Source: Pseudomonadota bacterium
Lineage (GTDB): Bacteria; Pseudomonadota; Alphaproteobacteria; Rhizobiales; Beijerinckiaceae
Direction: 5' to 3'
Assembly (NCBI GenBank): GCA_023423995.1
Contig: JAFAEL010000098.1
Location: forward strand, 75,140-139,139
DNA length: 64,000 nucleotides
Below, in pieces: positions 50,984-59,915 of the stretch. The notes beneath the pieces are model-generated. The model was not told the DNA's origin, did not search any database, and worked only from the letters and a program-made list of their open reading frames with translations. How positions within the stretch are numbered: the first letter of the stretch is position 1; the number at the start of each line of letters is the position of its first letter. Position numbers and translations under genes: made by a program.

Positions 50984-51760
50984 TCACACGATCGTCGGGC
51001 TCTGCGCGCCGTCCATCGTGACGTTCACGCCCGTCAGATAGCCGGCCCGGTCCGAGGCGAGGAACGCGACGAAGTCCGCGATCTCCTCGGGCTTGGCCAT
51101 GCGGCCGAGCGGGATGCGGGCGACACCCTGCTTTAGGGCTTCCTCGACGCTGATCCCCTTCGCGGCCGCATCCGCCTCCATGCCGCCGGCAACGCGCTCG
51201 GTATCCGTCAGGCCGGGATTGATCCCGACCACGCGGATGCCCGCCTCCGCGTAGGCCGTCGCAAGGCCGGCAGTGGCCAGCATCAGAGCGGCATTGGCCG
51301 AGCCGCCGGGAAGATGGATCGGCGAGGCGACCTTCCCGCCATTGCCGATGATGTTCACCACGACGCCCCGCCGCCGTGCCGCCATGCGCTTGATCAGCGG
51401 GTCGATCACGTTGATGTAGGAGAAGAACTTCGCGTCCATGGCGGCGCGCCAGCTCTCCGGCGTGAGCTGGTCCGGTGGCGTTCTCCGCGCGGCACCCGCG
51501 CTGTTGACCAGGATGTCGATGTCGCCCAGCTCTGCCTGGACACGATCGACCAGAGAGGCCGCCTCGGCCGCATTCGTCAGGTCGGCGCAGAAGCCCCTCG
51601 CATCTCCGAGGGTCGAGCAAGCCCGGTCCACGTTCTCCTTCGCACGCGACGCGATCGCGACACGGCAACCCTCCGCCAGCAGCGCCTTCGCGCAGGCGAA
51701 CCCGATACCTTTGGACCCTCCCGTGACGAGGGCCGTCCTTCCTTCCAATCCCAGCTGCAC
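50984..51760 (-). CDS. SDR-fold protein lacking the Ser-Tyr-Lys triad
   Basis: 258 residues from GTG 51760 (AGGAGGAAA upstream). The NAD(P) motif TGGSKGIG and NSAGAA are intact, but the active site reads VVNIIGNGG for the serine segment and GGSANAAL where YxxxK should stand. Probably binds nucleotide without reducing, or uses different chemistry. Converges on the ABC operon. Confidence 0.8.
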   Translation of the reverse strand: MQLGLEGRTALVTGGSKGIGFACAKALLAEGCRVAIASRAKENVDRACSTLGDARGFCADLTNAAEAASLVDRVQAELGDIDILVNSAGAARRTPPDQLTPESWRAAMDAKFFSYINVIDPLIKRMAARRRGVVVNIIGNGGKVASPIHLPGGSANAALMLATAGLATAYAEAGIRVVGINPGLTDTERVAGGMEADAAAKGISVEEALKQGVARIPLGRMAKPEEIADFVAFLASDRAGYLTGVNVTMDGAQSPTIV

Positions 51761-51873
51761 CTGTTTCCTCCTGTTCGATCCGCGGCCGCCCATCGAAGCG
51801 GGCGCCATTGAACCTGCTGTTTATCGACGATAGCGGGGAACGTCCCCTGAAGAATCTCCGACGGATCGCCGCC

Positions 51874-52206
51874 ATGAAGATACCTCCGGTCCCATTCTCC
51901 GTTACCGACTGGAGTTCCGTTCCGGTGACGGTCCATGCCGGAGAGACCGGCGAGGCGCTCTGGCGCACCATCGAGGAGGGGGACCTCCGGATCCGCATGG
52001 TTGAATATTCGGCGGGCTATCTGGCGGACCACTGGTGCGACCGGGGCCATGTTCTCCTCGTCCTGGAAGGCGAGCTCGAGACAGAGTTGCGGGACGGGCG
52101 ACGCTTCACGCTTGGTCCGGGCATGAGCTATCGCGTTTCGGATTTCGGCGATGCCGCGCATCGTTCGTCGACGCGGACCGGCGCGAAGCTGTTCGTGGTG
52201 GACTGA
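51874..52206 (+). CDS. DHCW-motif cupin
   Basis: 110 residues from ATG 51874, which opens with the usual KIPPVPFSVTDWS. Cupin barrel with DHWCDRGH giving possible metal ligands, then LLVLEGELETEL and TLGPGMSYRVSDFGDAAHRS. Function of this family unknown; small metal-binding or sugar/organic acid-binding role likely. Divergent from the SDR. Confidence 0.75.
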   Translation: MKIPPVPFSVTDWSSVPVTVHAGETGEALWRTIEEGDLRIRMVEYSAGYLADHWCDRGHVLLVLEGELETELRDGRRFTLGPGMSYRVSDFGDAAHRSSTRTGAKLFVVD

Positions 52207-52223
52207 GCCCGCTCAGGCCTGCG

Positions 52224-53474
52224 CTACCGGGTGAGGTACACGATCCAGGCTGCGGCCATGAGCAGGCTCACGATCGACGTCGGCACACCGGCGCGGGCGA
52301 ATTCGGCGAAGCCGAGCGTGATGCCGCGCTTGCGGCACTCCTCGGCGACGATGATGCCGACCAGGCTCCCGAAGATCACCGCGCTCGAGGAAAGCGCCGT
52401 GCCGAGCGCGATCGCCGCCGCGAGCGCTTCCGGCTGACTTGTCCCGGTTATGAAGGGGACCACCAGCATGACCGCAGGGTTGTTGCCGACGATGTTGCTC
52501 AGCACGACCATGACGGCCATCATCGAAAGAGGATGCTGCAAGTCCAGCCCGACGCCGCGCAGGTCGGCAAGCACCCGGTTGGGAAGTCCGGTCTCGGTGA
52601 TCGCCGCGTTCACGACGAACAGCCCGAACAGGAGCAGCAGAAGGTCACCATTGACGTGGTGGAGGAGGTTCTCTGAGGAGTAGCGGCGGCTGACCAGCAG
52701 GATGCTTGCCGCGGCAAGCGCGACCAGCATGTGGGGCCAGTCGGTGAACACGAAGGCCGCCAGCACGCCGGCGGTGACGAGCGACGCCTTGATCGTCTCG
52801 CCCCGGCTGAACGGGGTCGCCGACGCATCGGCCTTCCCTCGCTCGTCGGTCCCCGACGGGACCTCGCCCGAGAGCTCCCAGCGGCCGCGATAGGTGAAGG
52901 CCAGCACGATCCAGATCACGGGCAAGCCAAGCAGGGCCGGCAAGGCCGCGGCCCGCATGAAGCCTAGGAACGACAGACCGAGAGTCTCGCCGAGGATCAT
53001 GTTCTGAGGACTGCCGATGAGCGTGGCGGCCGATCCGAAGTTGGCGGCGAAGCAGAAGCCCAGAAGGAATGGCAGAGGGTTGAGACGCCGCTCCAGACAG
53101 ATCGAGCAAAGGATGGGCGTCATGGCGACCGCCACGACGTCCTTGTTGAGAAGAGCCGCCATGCCGGCGGTGATGAGGATCAGCATAGCCAGCAAGACCT
53201 TCGGCTGAACGTCGAGCCGGCCGATCCTGTGAGCGATCCTCTCGTAGAAGCCCGCGACCATGAAGGCGCCCGAGACGACCATCAATCCGAACAGCAGCCC
53301 GATGGTCCGGTAGTCGACAGCATTCCAGGCCGCCGCCGGCGAGATCCGCCCCGCCGTGATGAGGATCATGGCTCCGACCAGCGCCGAGCCGGTCCTGTCC
53401 AGGCGCAGTCCCGGCACGTGCCCGGCCGCCATCGCGACATAGACGAGGACGAAGATCGCTAGGCTGAAATCCAT
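52224..53474 (-). CDS. ArsB/NhaD (SLC13-like) anion or cation transporter
   Basis: 416 residues, ~11-12 membrane helices. Ion-transporter signatures: LNKDVVAVAMTPIL, AANFGSAATLIGSPQNMILG, and second-half VLSNIVGNNPAVMLVVPF, the inverted repeat of the fold. Transported ion could be arsenite, Na+/H+ or a dicarboxylate. Sits behind amt, but a strong terminator separates them. Confidence 0.82.
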   Translation of the reverse strand: MDFSLAIFVLVYVAMAAGHVPGLRLDRTGSALVGAMILITAGRISPAAAWNAVDYRTIGLLFGLMVVSGAFMVAGFYERIAHRIGRLDVQPKVLLAMLILITAGMAALLNKDVVAVAMTPILCSICLERRLNPLPFLLGFCFAANFGSAATLIGSPQNMILGETLGLSFLGFMRAAALPALLGLPVIWIVLAFTYRGRWELSGEVPSGTDERGKADASATPFSRGETIKASLVTAGVLAAFVFTDWPHMLVALAAASILLVSRRYSSENLLHHVNGDLLLLLFGLFVVNAAITETGLPNRVLADLRGVGLDLQHPLSMMAVMVVLSNIVGNNPAVMLVVPFITGTSQPEALAAAIALGTALSSSAVIFGSLVGIIVAEECRKRGITLGFAEFARAGVPTSIVSLLMAAAWIVYLTR

Positions 53475-53521
53475 GATCGTCGCGCTCGGCTGGATGACGT
53501 ACGGCGCCGCAGACAGGAAGC

Positions 53522-53546
53522 GGGCGCCGGGTGCGGGCCGGCGCCC
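53522..53546 (-). terminator. Terminator after the ammonium transporter gene
   Basis: Perfect 9-bp stem GGGCGCCGG / CCGGCGCCC with 7-nt loop, 10 bases past the Amt stop on the minus strand. Confidence 0.6.
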
Positions 53547-53555
53547 TGGTTGGGG

Positions 53556-54794
53556 CTACTTGGGAATGGTTCTATCCATGTCCCACAGGTTGAAGGCGCG
53601 CTCGCCGTACATCGTGTCGAGGCCGCGCTCCTGGACGTCTTCCGGCACCCTCAGGATGCCCAGGCTGTCCAGCACCTTCAGGATGATGAAGGTGACGATC
53701 GCCGCGTAGGCTCCGACGATGATCACGGCCAGAAGCTGGACCCCCAATTGCCCTACACTCGCCTCGACCTTGTTGATGTGCGAGCTCGCCATGAAGCCGA
53801 TGAGGATTGCGCCCGTCATCCCGCCCACGCCGTGGGCGCGCCAGACCTCGAGCGTGTCGTCGACGTTGAGCCACCTCTGGACATACTTGGCGTAGTAGCA
53901 GCAGGTCGCGCCGATCGCCCCGATCGCGAGAGCGGCGCTGGGCTCCACGTAGCCGGAAGCCGGCGTGATGGTCGCAAGTCCCGCAACCGCGCCAACCAGG
54001 ACGCCCGAGAAGGACGGGCGTCTTGTCTCGAGCCATTCCCAGAACATCCACACCAGCATGGCGATGGCGCCGGCCAGCATCGTGTTCGCAAACGCATAGG
54101 CGGCCAGCGCATCCGCCGCATAGGCGCCGCCGGCGTTGAAGCCGAACCAGCCGAACCACAGCAGCCCTGCGCCGAGAGCGACGAGCGGCAGGTCCACCGG
54201 CGCGGGTTCCCCCATGCCGGCAGGCAGCTTCCGCTTGCCGAGATACGCCGCCGTCGCGAGCGCCGAGAAGCCCGCGGAGGTGTGGATGACGATGCCGCCG
54301 GCGAAGTCCACGACGCCCATCTTGGCGAGGAAGCCTCCCCCCCAGATCCAATGCGCGGCCGGCAGATAGACGATGGCGGTCCAGAAGGCGACGAAGAGCA
54401 GGTAGGCGCCGAAGCGGAAGCGCCCGACGAACGCGCCTGTCATCAGGGCCGGCGTGATGATGGCGAACATCATCTGGTACGCGAAGACCATGATGAAGGG
54501 GATGTTCGGCGCGTAGGTCGGATTCGGACTGACGCCGACATGGTACATGCCGAAATAGGGAACGATGTCCCCGATGACGCCTCCGATATCCGGCCCGAAG
54601 GCGAGGCTGAAACCTCCAAACACCCAGATCAGGCCGACAACGCCGATGCAGACGAAGTTCTGCATCATGATCGACAGCACGTCGCGCTCCTGGACCAGCC
54701 CTCCGTAGAAGAGAGCGAGCGCGGGCGTCATCATCAACACCAGTGCGGTGCACATGAGGATGAAGGCAGTATCGCCTGAGTTGATGACGGGCAT
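53556..54794 (-). CDS. amtB: Ammonium transporter (Amt family)
   Basis: 412 residues from ATG 54794 (AAGGAG 6 nt upstream). Eleven helices; the twin pore histidines are in IVIHTSAGFSAL and RAHGVGGMTG. No glnK is next to it, unlike the usual glnK-amtB pair. Follows the urea transporter by 148 bp with its own promoter region. Takes up ammonium, possibly re-capturing NH3 leaking from urease. Confidence 0.9.
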   Translation of the reverse strand: MPVINSGDTAFILMCTALVLMMTPALALFYGGLVQERDVLSIMMQNFVCIGVVGLIWVFGGFSLAFGPDIGGVIGDIVPYFGMYHVGVSPNPTYAPNIPFIMVFAYQMMFAIITPALMTGAFVGRFRFGAYLLFVAFWTAIVYLPAAHWIWGGGFLAKMGVVDFAGGIVIHTSAGFSALATAAYLGKRKLPAGMGEPAPVDLPLVALGAGLLWFGWFGFNAGGAYAADALAAYAFANTMLAGAIAMLVWMFWEWLETRRPSFSGVLVGAVAGLATITPASGYVEPSAALAIGAIGATCCYYAKYVQRWLNVDDTLEVWRAHGVGGMTGAILIGFMASSHINKVEASVGQLGVQLLAVIIVGAYAAIVTFIILKVLDSLGILRVPEDVQERGLDTMYGERAFNLWDMDRTIPK

Positions 54795-54806
54795 CGGATG
54801 CTCCTT

Positions 54807-54816
54807 GGTACGTACC
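54807..54816. promoter_or_regulatory. Palindrome GGTACGTACC upstream of amt
   Basis: 10-bp perfect palindrome about 13 nt before the Amt start, overlapping the ribosome-binding region; possible operator. Confidence 0.3.
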
Positions 54817-54942
54817 TCCGGAAACCGGAAGCACTGGCGCTTCAGCAGATTTGTCGTCGTCTCACCTTCAACATGGGGCGACCGATCCAGCGACACCGCA
54901 GCTTCGTGCGGAGAGGGCCTGGACGGAGCCGCCCCGAAATCT

Positions 54943-55959
54943 TCAATGCGCGGTTCCGGCCGGGTGAGCGGGCGCTTCTGCGCCGTGCTCGATCATGTGG
55001 CCGAGCACCGGCTTGTGCGGGTGCGGCGCCATCAGCTTCTTGGGCGCGATGAACAGGTACATGGTCAGGACGTACGGGGCCGTGAAGGACGGTATGCCCC
55101 CCGGCGCCACCAGCACGTCGAGCGCTCCCTGGACGAAGACGGTCATGATCGTGGCGAGGGCCGCATAGGAGACCACCCGCGCGGAGGGCTTCAGGAAAAT
55201 GACGCCCACAGCCATCGCGGTAAGCACCGGGCTGAACCCGTAGAGCCCCTGGCTCACGGGCGATGGCGCGGCCCCCATGCCGATGGCGACCACCATGGCG
55301 ATGAGCGAGCCCGCCACTGCGGCGATCCCGGCAGGAACGGAGGCGATGAAGATGCCGACCAGGATGATCGCACCGCTGATGGCTGGGGCAAGGAGATAGA
55401 CCTGCCCGATGTTGCGGAAGAAGATCTCAACGAGCTCCTGCGGCTCGGGTATACTCGTCAGACCCTGAACATAGTCGCTGGCGAGCTTCGGCGTATCGCC
55501 CGTCACCTTGAGTCCGCCCAGGGAATACGCCGCAGCGACCATCAGCCATCCCGTCAGCACGAATGGCCCGGTCGAGCCGGGAATGCCCCACTTGCTGGTG
55601 AGGGTCGCGCTGAACGCGGCCGTGACGACCGTACTCACGGCAGCGCCGACGACCACCGCGACCCAGAGTTGGGGCGAGACCGCGATGAAGGTGGGAAGGG
55701 CTGCGCCGACCAGGACGCCGTTGAAGCCGTACAGGCCGGAATCCACCGACGGCTCGTCGCAATCCAGGATCTTCGCGGTGAGCGTTGCGACCAGGACGCC
55801 GATCGCCGCGCCGATCGTGGTCGCCCAGACGCCGCTGGCATAGGAGGCATATGCCATCGCGACGAAGAAGATGATGCCCGTCAGTGCGTTCTCCATGAAG
55901 AACACCTGGCTCGTCCCGCGGAGCGACTGGACGACGAAGTTCCCGACCGGGTTCGTCAT
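54943..55959 (-). CDS. Urea transporter (UT family)
   Basis: 338 residues from ATG 55959 (GGAGG upstream). Ten-helix UT fold in two halves: GLYGFNGVLVGAALPT and GLYGFSPVLTAMAVG are the paired urea-filter repeats, and NALTGIIFF is near the start. Facilitates urea entry. Lies 16 bp after ureD in the urease operon. Confidence 0.9.
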   Translation of the reverse strand: MTNPVGNFVVQSLRGTSQVFFMENALTGIIFFVAMAYASYASGVWATTIGAAIGVLVATLTAKILDCDEPSVDSGLYGFNGVLVGAALPTFIAVSPQLWVAVVVGAAVSTVVTAAFSATLTSKWGIPGSTGPFVLTGWLMVAAAYSLGGLKVTGDTPKLASDYVQGLTSIPEPQELVEIFFRNIGQVYLLAPAISGAIILVGIFIASVPAGIAAVAGSLIAMVVAIGMGAAPSPVSQGLYGFSPVLTAMAVGVIFLKPSARVVSYAALATIMTVFVQGALDVLVAPGGIPSFTAPYVLTMYLFIAPKKLMAPHPHKPVLGHMIEHGAEAPAHPAGTAH

Positions 55960-55975
55960 GGGACTGATCCTCCGC

Positions 55976-56911
55976 TCATCGCCAGTAGTAGCCAGGAGGC
56001 AGAGTCCTGCCGCGGGCCTCCTCGCGCACAATCCTCCAGAAGCGCCGGACCTCGCCGCGCACGTCGTAGCTCTCGATCCCGACTGCACGAAGCATCAACC
56101 CGGCGGCATTCGGCAAGCGGCTCACGCCAGACAACGCGCGGGGGGCTTCGAGGGAAAAGTTCGTCTCAAACCGTTCCTTGATGCGCGCCGCGATCTCGGG
56201 AGGCGTGACGCAGATTATATTTGCGAAGGCATCGAAGCCGCGCATCACGGCCGCGAACTCGATAGTCGGATCGCCCTTTTCGATGAGGATCTTCTCGGAG
56301 AACAGCTTGCGGCCGTCCGGACGGCGCACGGTCACGGTCGTCGAAAACAGGTCGAGCCCGAACCGCTCCTCGACGTGATGGTGCTTGCGGCCGGCGAGGA
56401 CCATCTCCCCGTAGAGGAGGGTCGCGTCCTCTGCCACTACGATGTCCGTCTCCGAGATGAACCGTGAGTCGCGATACGGGATCGTGAAGTCCGGCAGGTA
56501 CTCGAGATAGGCTCCTGCCTGCAGCATCACCGTCTGGTGCTGCGAGGCGTAGTTCGCATCCATGCGATGGATGCGGTTGGCGCTCTGCGTCGTGACGTGC
56601 GCGCAGGCGCCTTCGCCGATCGAGATGTCGATCTTGTAGCGATCGCCCTGCAGGATGCCTCCGCCGATCGAGATGATCGGGCAGACGGGCAGTTCGGGCA
56701 TCGCCTCGTCCCAATAGAGCGCCTGCTGCACGAGAAGGGGGGCGACCCGGTAGAGGTCGTGAAGAACGGACCTGCCGTCGCGCATGGAGAAGCCGAGGCG
56801 CAGCACGCCGACCTTGCCTGGAGCGGCCGCCCGCATCTGCAGCGGCTGGCTCTGAAAGCTGCGCAGTTCGCGCGCTTGATCCATGCGGCCAAGGCGCTCG
56901 TGCAGGGCCAT
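55976..56911 (-). CDS. ureD: Urease accessory protein UreD
   Basis: 311 residues from ATG 56911, five bases after the UreG stop (GTG 56923 or TTG 56932 also possible). UreD features: LGFSMRDGRSVLHDLYRVAPLL, GGGILQGDRYKIDI, TTQSANRIHRMD and YLEYLPDFTIPYRDSRF. Scaffold that holds apo-urease for UreF/UreG-driven nickel insertion. Confidence 0.92.
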   Translation of the reverse strand: MALHERLGRMDQARELRSFQSQPLQMRAAAPGKVGVLRLGFSMRDGRSVLHDLYRVAPLLVQQALYWDEAMPELPVCPIISIGGGILQGDRYKIDISIGEGACAHVTTQSANRIHRMDANYASQHQTVMLQAGAYLEYLPDFTIPYRDSRFISETDIVVAEDATLLYGEMVLAGRKHHHVEERFGLDLFSTTVTVRRPDGRKLFSEKILIEKGDPTIEFAAVMRGFDAFANIICVTPPEIAARIKERFETNFSLEAPRALSGVSRLPNAAGLMLRAVGIESYDVRGEVRRFWRIVREEARGRTLPPGYYWR

Positions 56912-56915
56912 GACG

Positions 56916-57563
56916 TCATGCACTCGCGGCAAGGGGGCGGGCGACCTTCGCGTCGAAGAGCGCCATGTCCAGAACGAGATCGACCAGTTGGTCGACGCCT
57001 TCGCCGGTCTTGCAGTTGGTGAAGAGGAACGGCTTCTTGCCCCGCATCAGGCGAGAGTCGCGGTCCATCACCTCCAGGCTCGCGCCGACATAGGGAGCGA
57101 GGTCCTTCTTGTTGATGACGAGAATATCCGACTGGCAGACCCCGGCGCCGTTCTTGCGCGGGATCTTGTCGCCGGCCGCGACGTCGATCACGTAGATGTA
57201 GAAGTCCGCGAGCGCCGGGCTGAAGGTCAGCGTGAGATTATCGCCGCCGGATTCGATCAGGATCACGTCGCTGTCGGGATACTTCGCCTCGAGTTCCTCG
57301 ACGGCGGCGATGTTCATCGACGGATCCTCGCGCACCGCCGTGTGCGGGCAGGCGCCGGTTTCGACGCCGACGATCTTCTCCTCGATCAGCACGCCATTCA
57401 GCGTGCGACGCACCTGCTTGGCGTCCTCCGTCGTCACCACGTCGTTGGTGATGATCAGCGGCTTGATCCCCAGCTCGATCAGCCGCGGCGTGATGGTCTC
57501 GATCACGGCGGTCTTGCCTGAGCCGACCGGGCCGCCGATGCCGATGCGCGTGATCTTCTTCAT
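56916..57563 (-). CDS. ureG: Urease accessory GTPase UreG
   Basis: 215 residues. P-loop GPVGSGKT, metal-binding GACPHTA (Cys-Pro-His), GTP motif NKKD, and [14 protein letters not shown]. Hydrolyses GTP and delivers Ni to the apo-enzyme. Confidence 0.96.
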   Translation of the reverse strand: MKKITRIGIGGPVGSGKTAVIETITPRLIELGIKPLIITNDVVTTEDAKQVRRTLNGVLIEEKIVGVETGACPHTAVREDPSMNIAAVEELEAKYPDSDVILIESGGDNLTLTFSPALADFYIYVIDVAAGDKIPRKNGAGVCQSDILVINKKDLAPYVGASLEVMDRDSRLMRGKKPFLFTNCKTGEGVDQLVDLVLDMALFDAKVARPLAASA

Positions 57564-57590
57564 CCTGGGCTCCTCTGCCCTGGCCCGCGC

Positions 57591-58331
57591 TCAGTTCATG
57601 AACAGCCGGACATGGGTCGTGGTGTGGTGTGCGACGAGAAGGTCGAAGACGGGCGCGAACGACGTCATCTCGTCGAGAGAGCGGTCGCACACCGAAAGAT
57701 AGTCGTCCTGAACGCGGTCCTGGGCGGTGAAGAGGATGCGCTGCGTATCGATATGATCGATCCGCATCAGCCTGAGGGCGGCGCTCAGGATCATGGAGGC
57801 GACGCCGTATTGGTGCATGACGAAGGCCTCGACCTCGTCCACGCCCATATGGGCGAGCACGATCGCCTGGGCGACGGGTAGGCAGCCGGGCGTCGATCCC
57901 GAAGCGATGTCGCCAAGCCATCGCTCGAGCATCGCGGACGGGCTGATCTTCGACGCCAGTTCGCCGAGCTTCTTGCCGACCCGCGTCAGCATGAGCTGCT
58001 GCTCTTCCCCGACGCGGCGGCAGAACAGCTCCCGGTCGGCCGTCACCACGGCCTCGTAGTCGTCGGCGAGGACCGCACGGTGGGCATGCAGGAGCGCGAC
58101 GCCGTCCATTCGGGCGCTCTGGCCCAGGACGAGTTCGACATATTGCAGCAGGCCAGCGGAGTCCTTGACGACCTGGGTCTGCAACGCCGATTCCAGCCCG
58201 TTCGAAAATGCGAAGGAGCCGATCGGCAGGATCGAATCCGAGAATTGCAGCAGACGGGCCAGATGAGCCATGCCGTGCGCCGCCGATTGTGGCGTCGGCT
58301 TAGTCAACTGCATCGTTGCACCCGTGGTCAT
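57591..58331 (-). CDS. ureF: Urease accessory protein UreF
   Basis: 246 residues from ATG 58331, overlapping the UreE stop (ATGA). UreF helical fold: LLQFSDSILPIGSFAFSNGLESAL, then GCLPVAQAIVLAHMGV. Acts as the GTPase-activating/recruiting factor between UreD and UreG. Confidence 0.93.
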   Translation of the reverse strand: MTTGATMQLTKPTPQSAAHGMAHLARLLQFSDSILPIGSFAFSNGLESALQTQVVKDSAGLLQYVELVLGQSARMDGVALLHAHRAVLADDYEAVVTADRELFCRRVGEEQQLMLTRVGKKLGELASKISPSAMLERWLGDIASGSTPGCLPVAQAIVLAHMGVDEVEAFVMHQYGVASMILSAALRLMRIDHIDTQRILFTAQDRVQDDYLSVCDRSLDEMTSFAPVFDLLVAHHTTTHVRLFMN

Positions 58332-59047
58332 CCATGGTGATGCCCATGCGTGTGCCCGTGGTCGTGATGGTGCGCGTGACCATGACGATGGCTGTGCTCG
58401 GGGTCGTGGCCATGCTCGTCGTCATGCGCATGGTCGTGATCGTGCGGATGATCGTGGTGGTGGTCGTGGTCATGCCCGTGCGGAACGGCGTGATCGCCAT
58501 GGTGGTGATGCGGGGTGGCGTCGGCGCCGGCGAAGAGCAGCCTGGCCTCCCTGGCGTCGAGCTTCGCGGCCACGTCCTCGCCTGGGGCGAAACGGGTCTT
58601 CACATGCGCAAAGGCGTGGGTGCGCATGACGGAGGCCATCACCTTCTGGTCGACCGATAGCGGCACATAGACGGTGGAGCCCTTGATCACCGCCGGCCAG
58701 TGCTGGTTGCCGAGCCCGTGGCCGAGCTCGAAGGCCGCGCGCAGGATCTCGTTCGGCGAGAGGCTCTCCAGACCCTCCAGCTCGATGACCAGCACCTCCT
58801 TGAGGGCGATCCGGGCAACTACGATGAGGTTCTGTGCGGGGTCGTAGTGCAGCACGTCGCCATCATGCAGGTGCTCGGAGCGGGGCAGCGAGATCGCCAG
58901 TTCGGTGCCGCCTTCGCTCGCCTTGCGCAGGCGGCTCTTCGGCGCCTCCCATTGCTCGAGCACGAGGGGGTCCACTCGGGCCTGCCGTGCGCGCTCCTGC
59001 CAGACCGGGTCGCTGAGATGACCGAGTTTGCCTTCGACCAGGATCAT
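58328..59047 (-). CDS. ureE: Urease nickel chaperone UreE with very long His-rich tail
   Basis: 239 residues from ATG 59047 (GGAG 8 nt upstream; a GTG at 59053 lacks spacing). Peptide-binding and metal-binding domains (~1-160; LGHGLGNQHWPAV includes the conserved His). The last ~60 residues contain about 31 histidines, interspersed with Asp and Gly, much longer than in K. aerogenes UreE. Stores and hands on several Ni ions. The repetitive cat/gtg DNA produces a misleading open frame on the other strand. Confidence 0.93.
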   Translation of the reverse strand: MILVEGKLGHLSDPVWQERARQARVDPLVLEQWEAPKSRLRKASEGGTELAISLPRSEHLHDGDVLHYDPAQNLIVVARIALKEVLVIELEGLESLSPNEILRAAFELGHGLGNQHWPAVIKGSTVYVPLSVDQKVMASVMRTHAFAHVKTRFAPGEDVAAKLDAREARLLFAGADATPHHHHGDHAVPHGHDHDHHHDHPHDHDHAHDDEHGHDPEHSHRHGHAHHHDHGHTHGHHHG

Positions 59048-59074
59048 TCTCACGTCTCCGGACAGACCAGGTGC

Positions 59075-59458
59075 TCAGGCGCGCTGCGCGCGCTTCCCGA
59101 GTTGGAGGCCAAGCCAGACCGCCGTGTAGCCGACGACAAGGCTCGATACGCAGTAGAGGACGGCGAGGCCGATCTCGTTGGGCGACACAGCTTCCGAATA
59201 GACGCCGAAGACGAAGCTGGAGAACGTCGACATCCCTCCCGCCAGCCCTGTGCCGACCAGGAGCATGAACTCGTCCGAGACATCGCCCCAGGAATGCAGG
59301 CCGCTCGCTAACCCGAGGAAGAACGAGGCGACGATGTTCGCCGTGAAGATGTCCAGCGGAAAGGATGCGCTCTGCGGCGGGAGGAGCAGCATGAGGAATT
59401 CGCGGATGGCGGCGCCGAACCCGCCGCCGATGAAGACAAAGACGGCCTGCGCCCACAT
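59075..59458 (-). CDS. crcB: FluC/CrcB fluoride channel subunit (first of pair, downstream)
   Basis: 127 residues, four helices. GGGFGAAIREF, pore Asn in TANIVAS and GGMSTFSSFVFG (both phenylalanines of the Phe box) are as in Fluc channels. GGGGGG 4 nt before the ATG. Exports fluoride from the cytoplasm, here as one member of a probable heterodimer, between ureE and the second FluC. Confidence 0.9.
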   Translation of the reverse strand: MWAQAVFVFIGGGFGAAIREFLMLLLPPQSASFPLDIFTANIVASFFLGLASGLHSWGDVSDEFMLLVGTGLAGGMSTFSSFVFGVYSEAVSPNEIGLAVLYCVSSLVVGYTAVWLGLQLGKRAQRA

Positions 59459-59467
59459 CGTGCCCCC

Positions 59468-59854
59468 CTAAACCCGCGCAACCGCAGCGCCCGCGGCGGC
59501 GGCCAGGAGGCCCACGACGACCGACGACACGAGATACACCAGGGCGAGCGCGTGCCGGTTCTGCATCGTCATCTGGGCCGCATCGAGCTGCATGGAGCTG
59601 AACGTCGTGTAGCCGCCCAGAAGTCCCGTGAGCACCAGCGACGACATCATGTCGCCGTAGCGTTGCTGCCAATGAATAGCGAAGGCGACGGACAGATAGG
59701 CGATCACGAATGCGCCCGTGATGTTGATGATGAACGTCCCGAACTTGAAGTGCGATTGGATCCTTGCGTCGATGAGCTTGCCAATCTGCCATCGCAGCAG
59801 AGAGCCGATCCCGCCACCGATGCAGACCCACATGACGTCGATTGCTCTCATCAT
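59468..59854 (-). CDS. crcB: FluC/CrcB fluoride channel subunit (second of pair)
   Basis: 128 residues, four helices: GGGIGSLLRWQIG, FIINITGAF, LLGGYTTFSSMQLD. One Phe of the Phe box is Met. Located nine bases before the first FluC and 61 bases after ureC. Two-gene FluC pairs form heterodimeric pores in other bacteria. Confidence 0.9.
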   Translation of the reverse strand: MMRAIDVMWVCIGGGIGSLLRWQIGKLIDARIQSHFKFGTFIINITGAFVIAYLSVAFAIHWQQRYGDMMSSLVLTGLLGGYTTFSSMQLDAAQMTMQNRHALALVYLVSSVVVGLLAAAAGAAVARV

Positions 59855-59915
59855 CCGTGCGTCGCTCCTGGGTCATGCGACTGAAGAACCCGATCGGCTG
59901 CACCGCGACTTCGGA

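Noticed and set aside
58316..58660. Val/Met-rich plus-strand frame opposite the ureE tail
   Set aside because: Artefact of the His codon-rich (cat/cac) tract read backwards.
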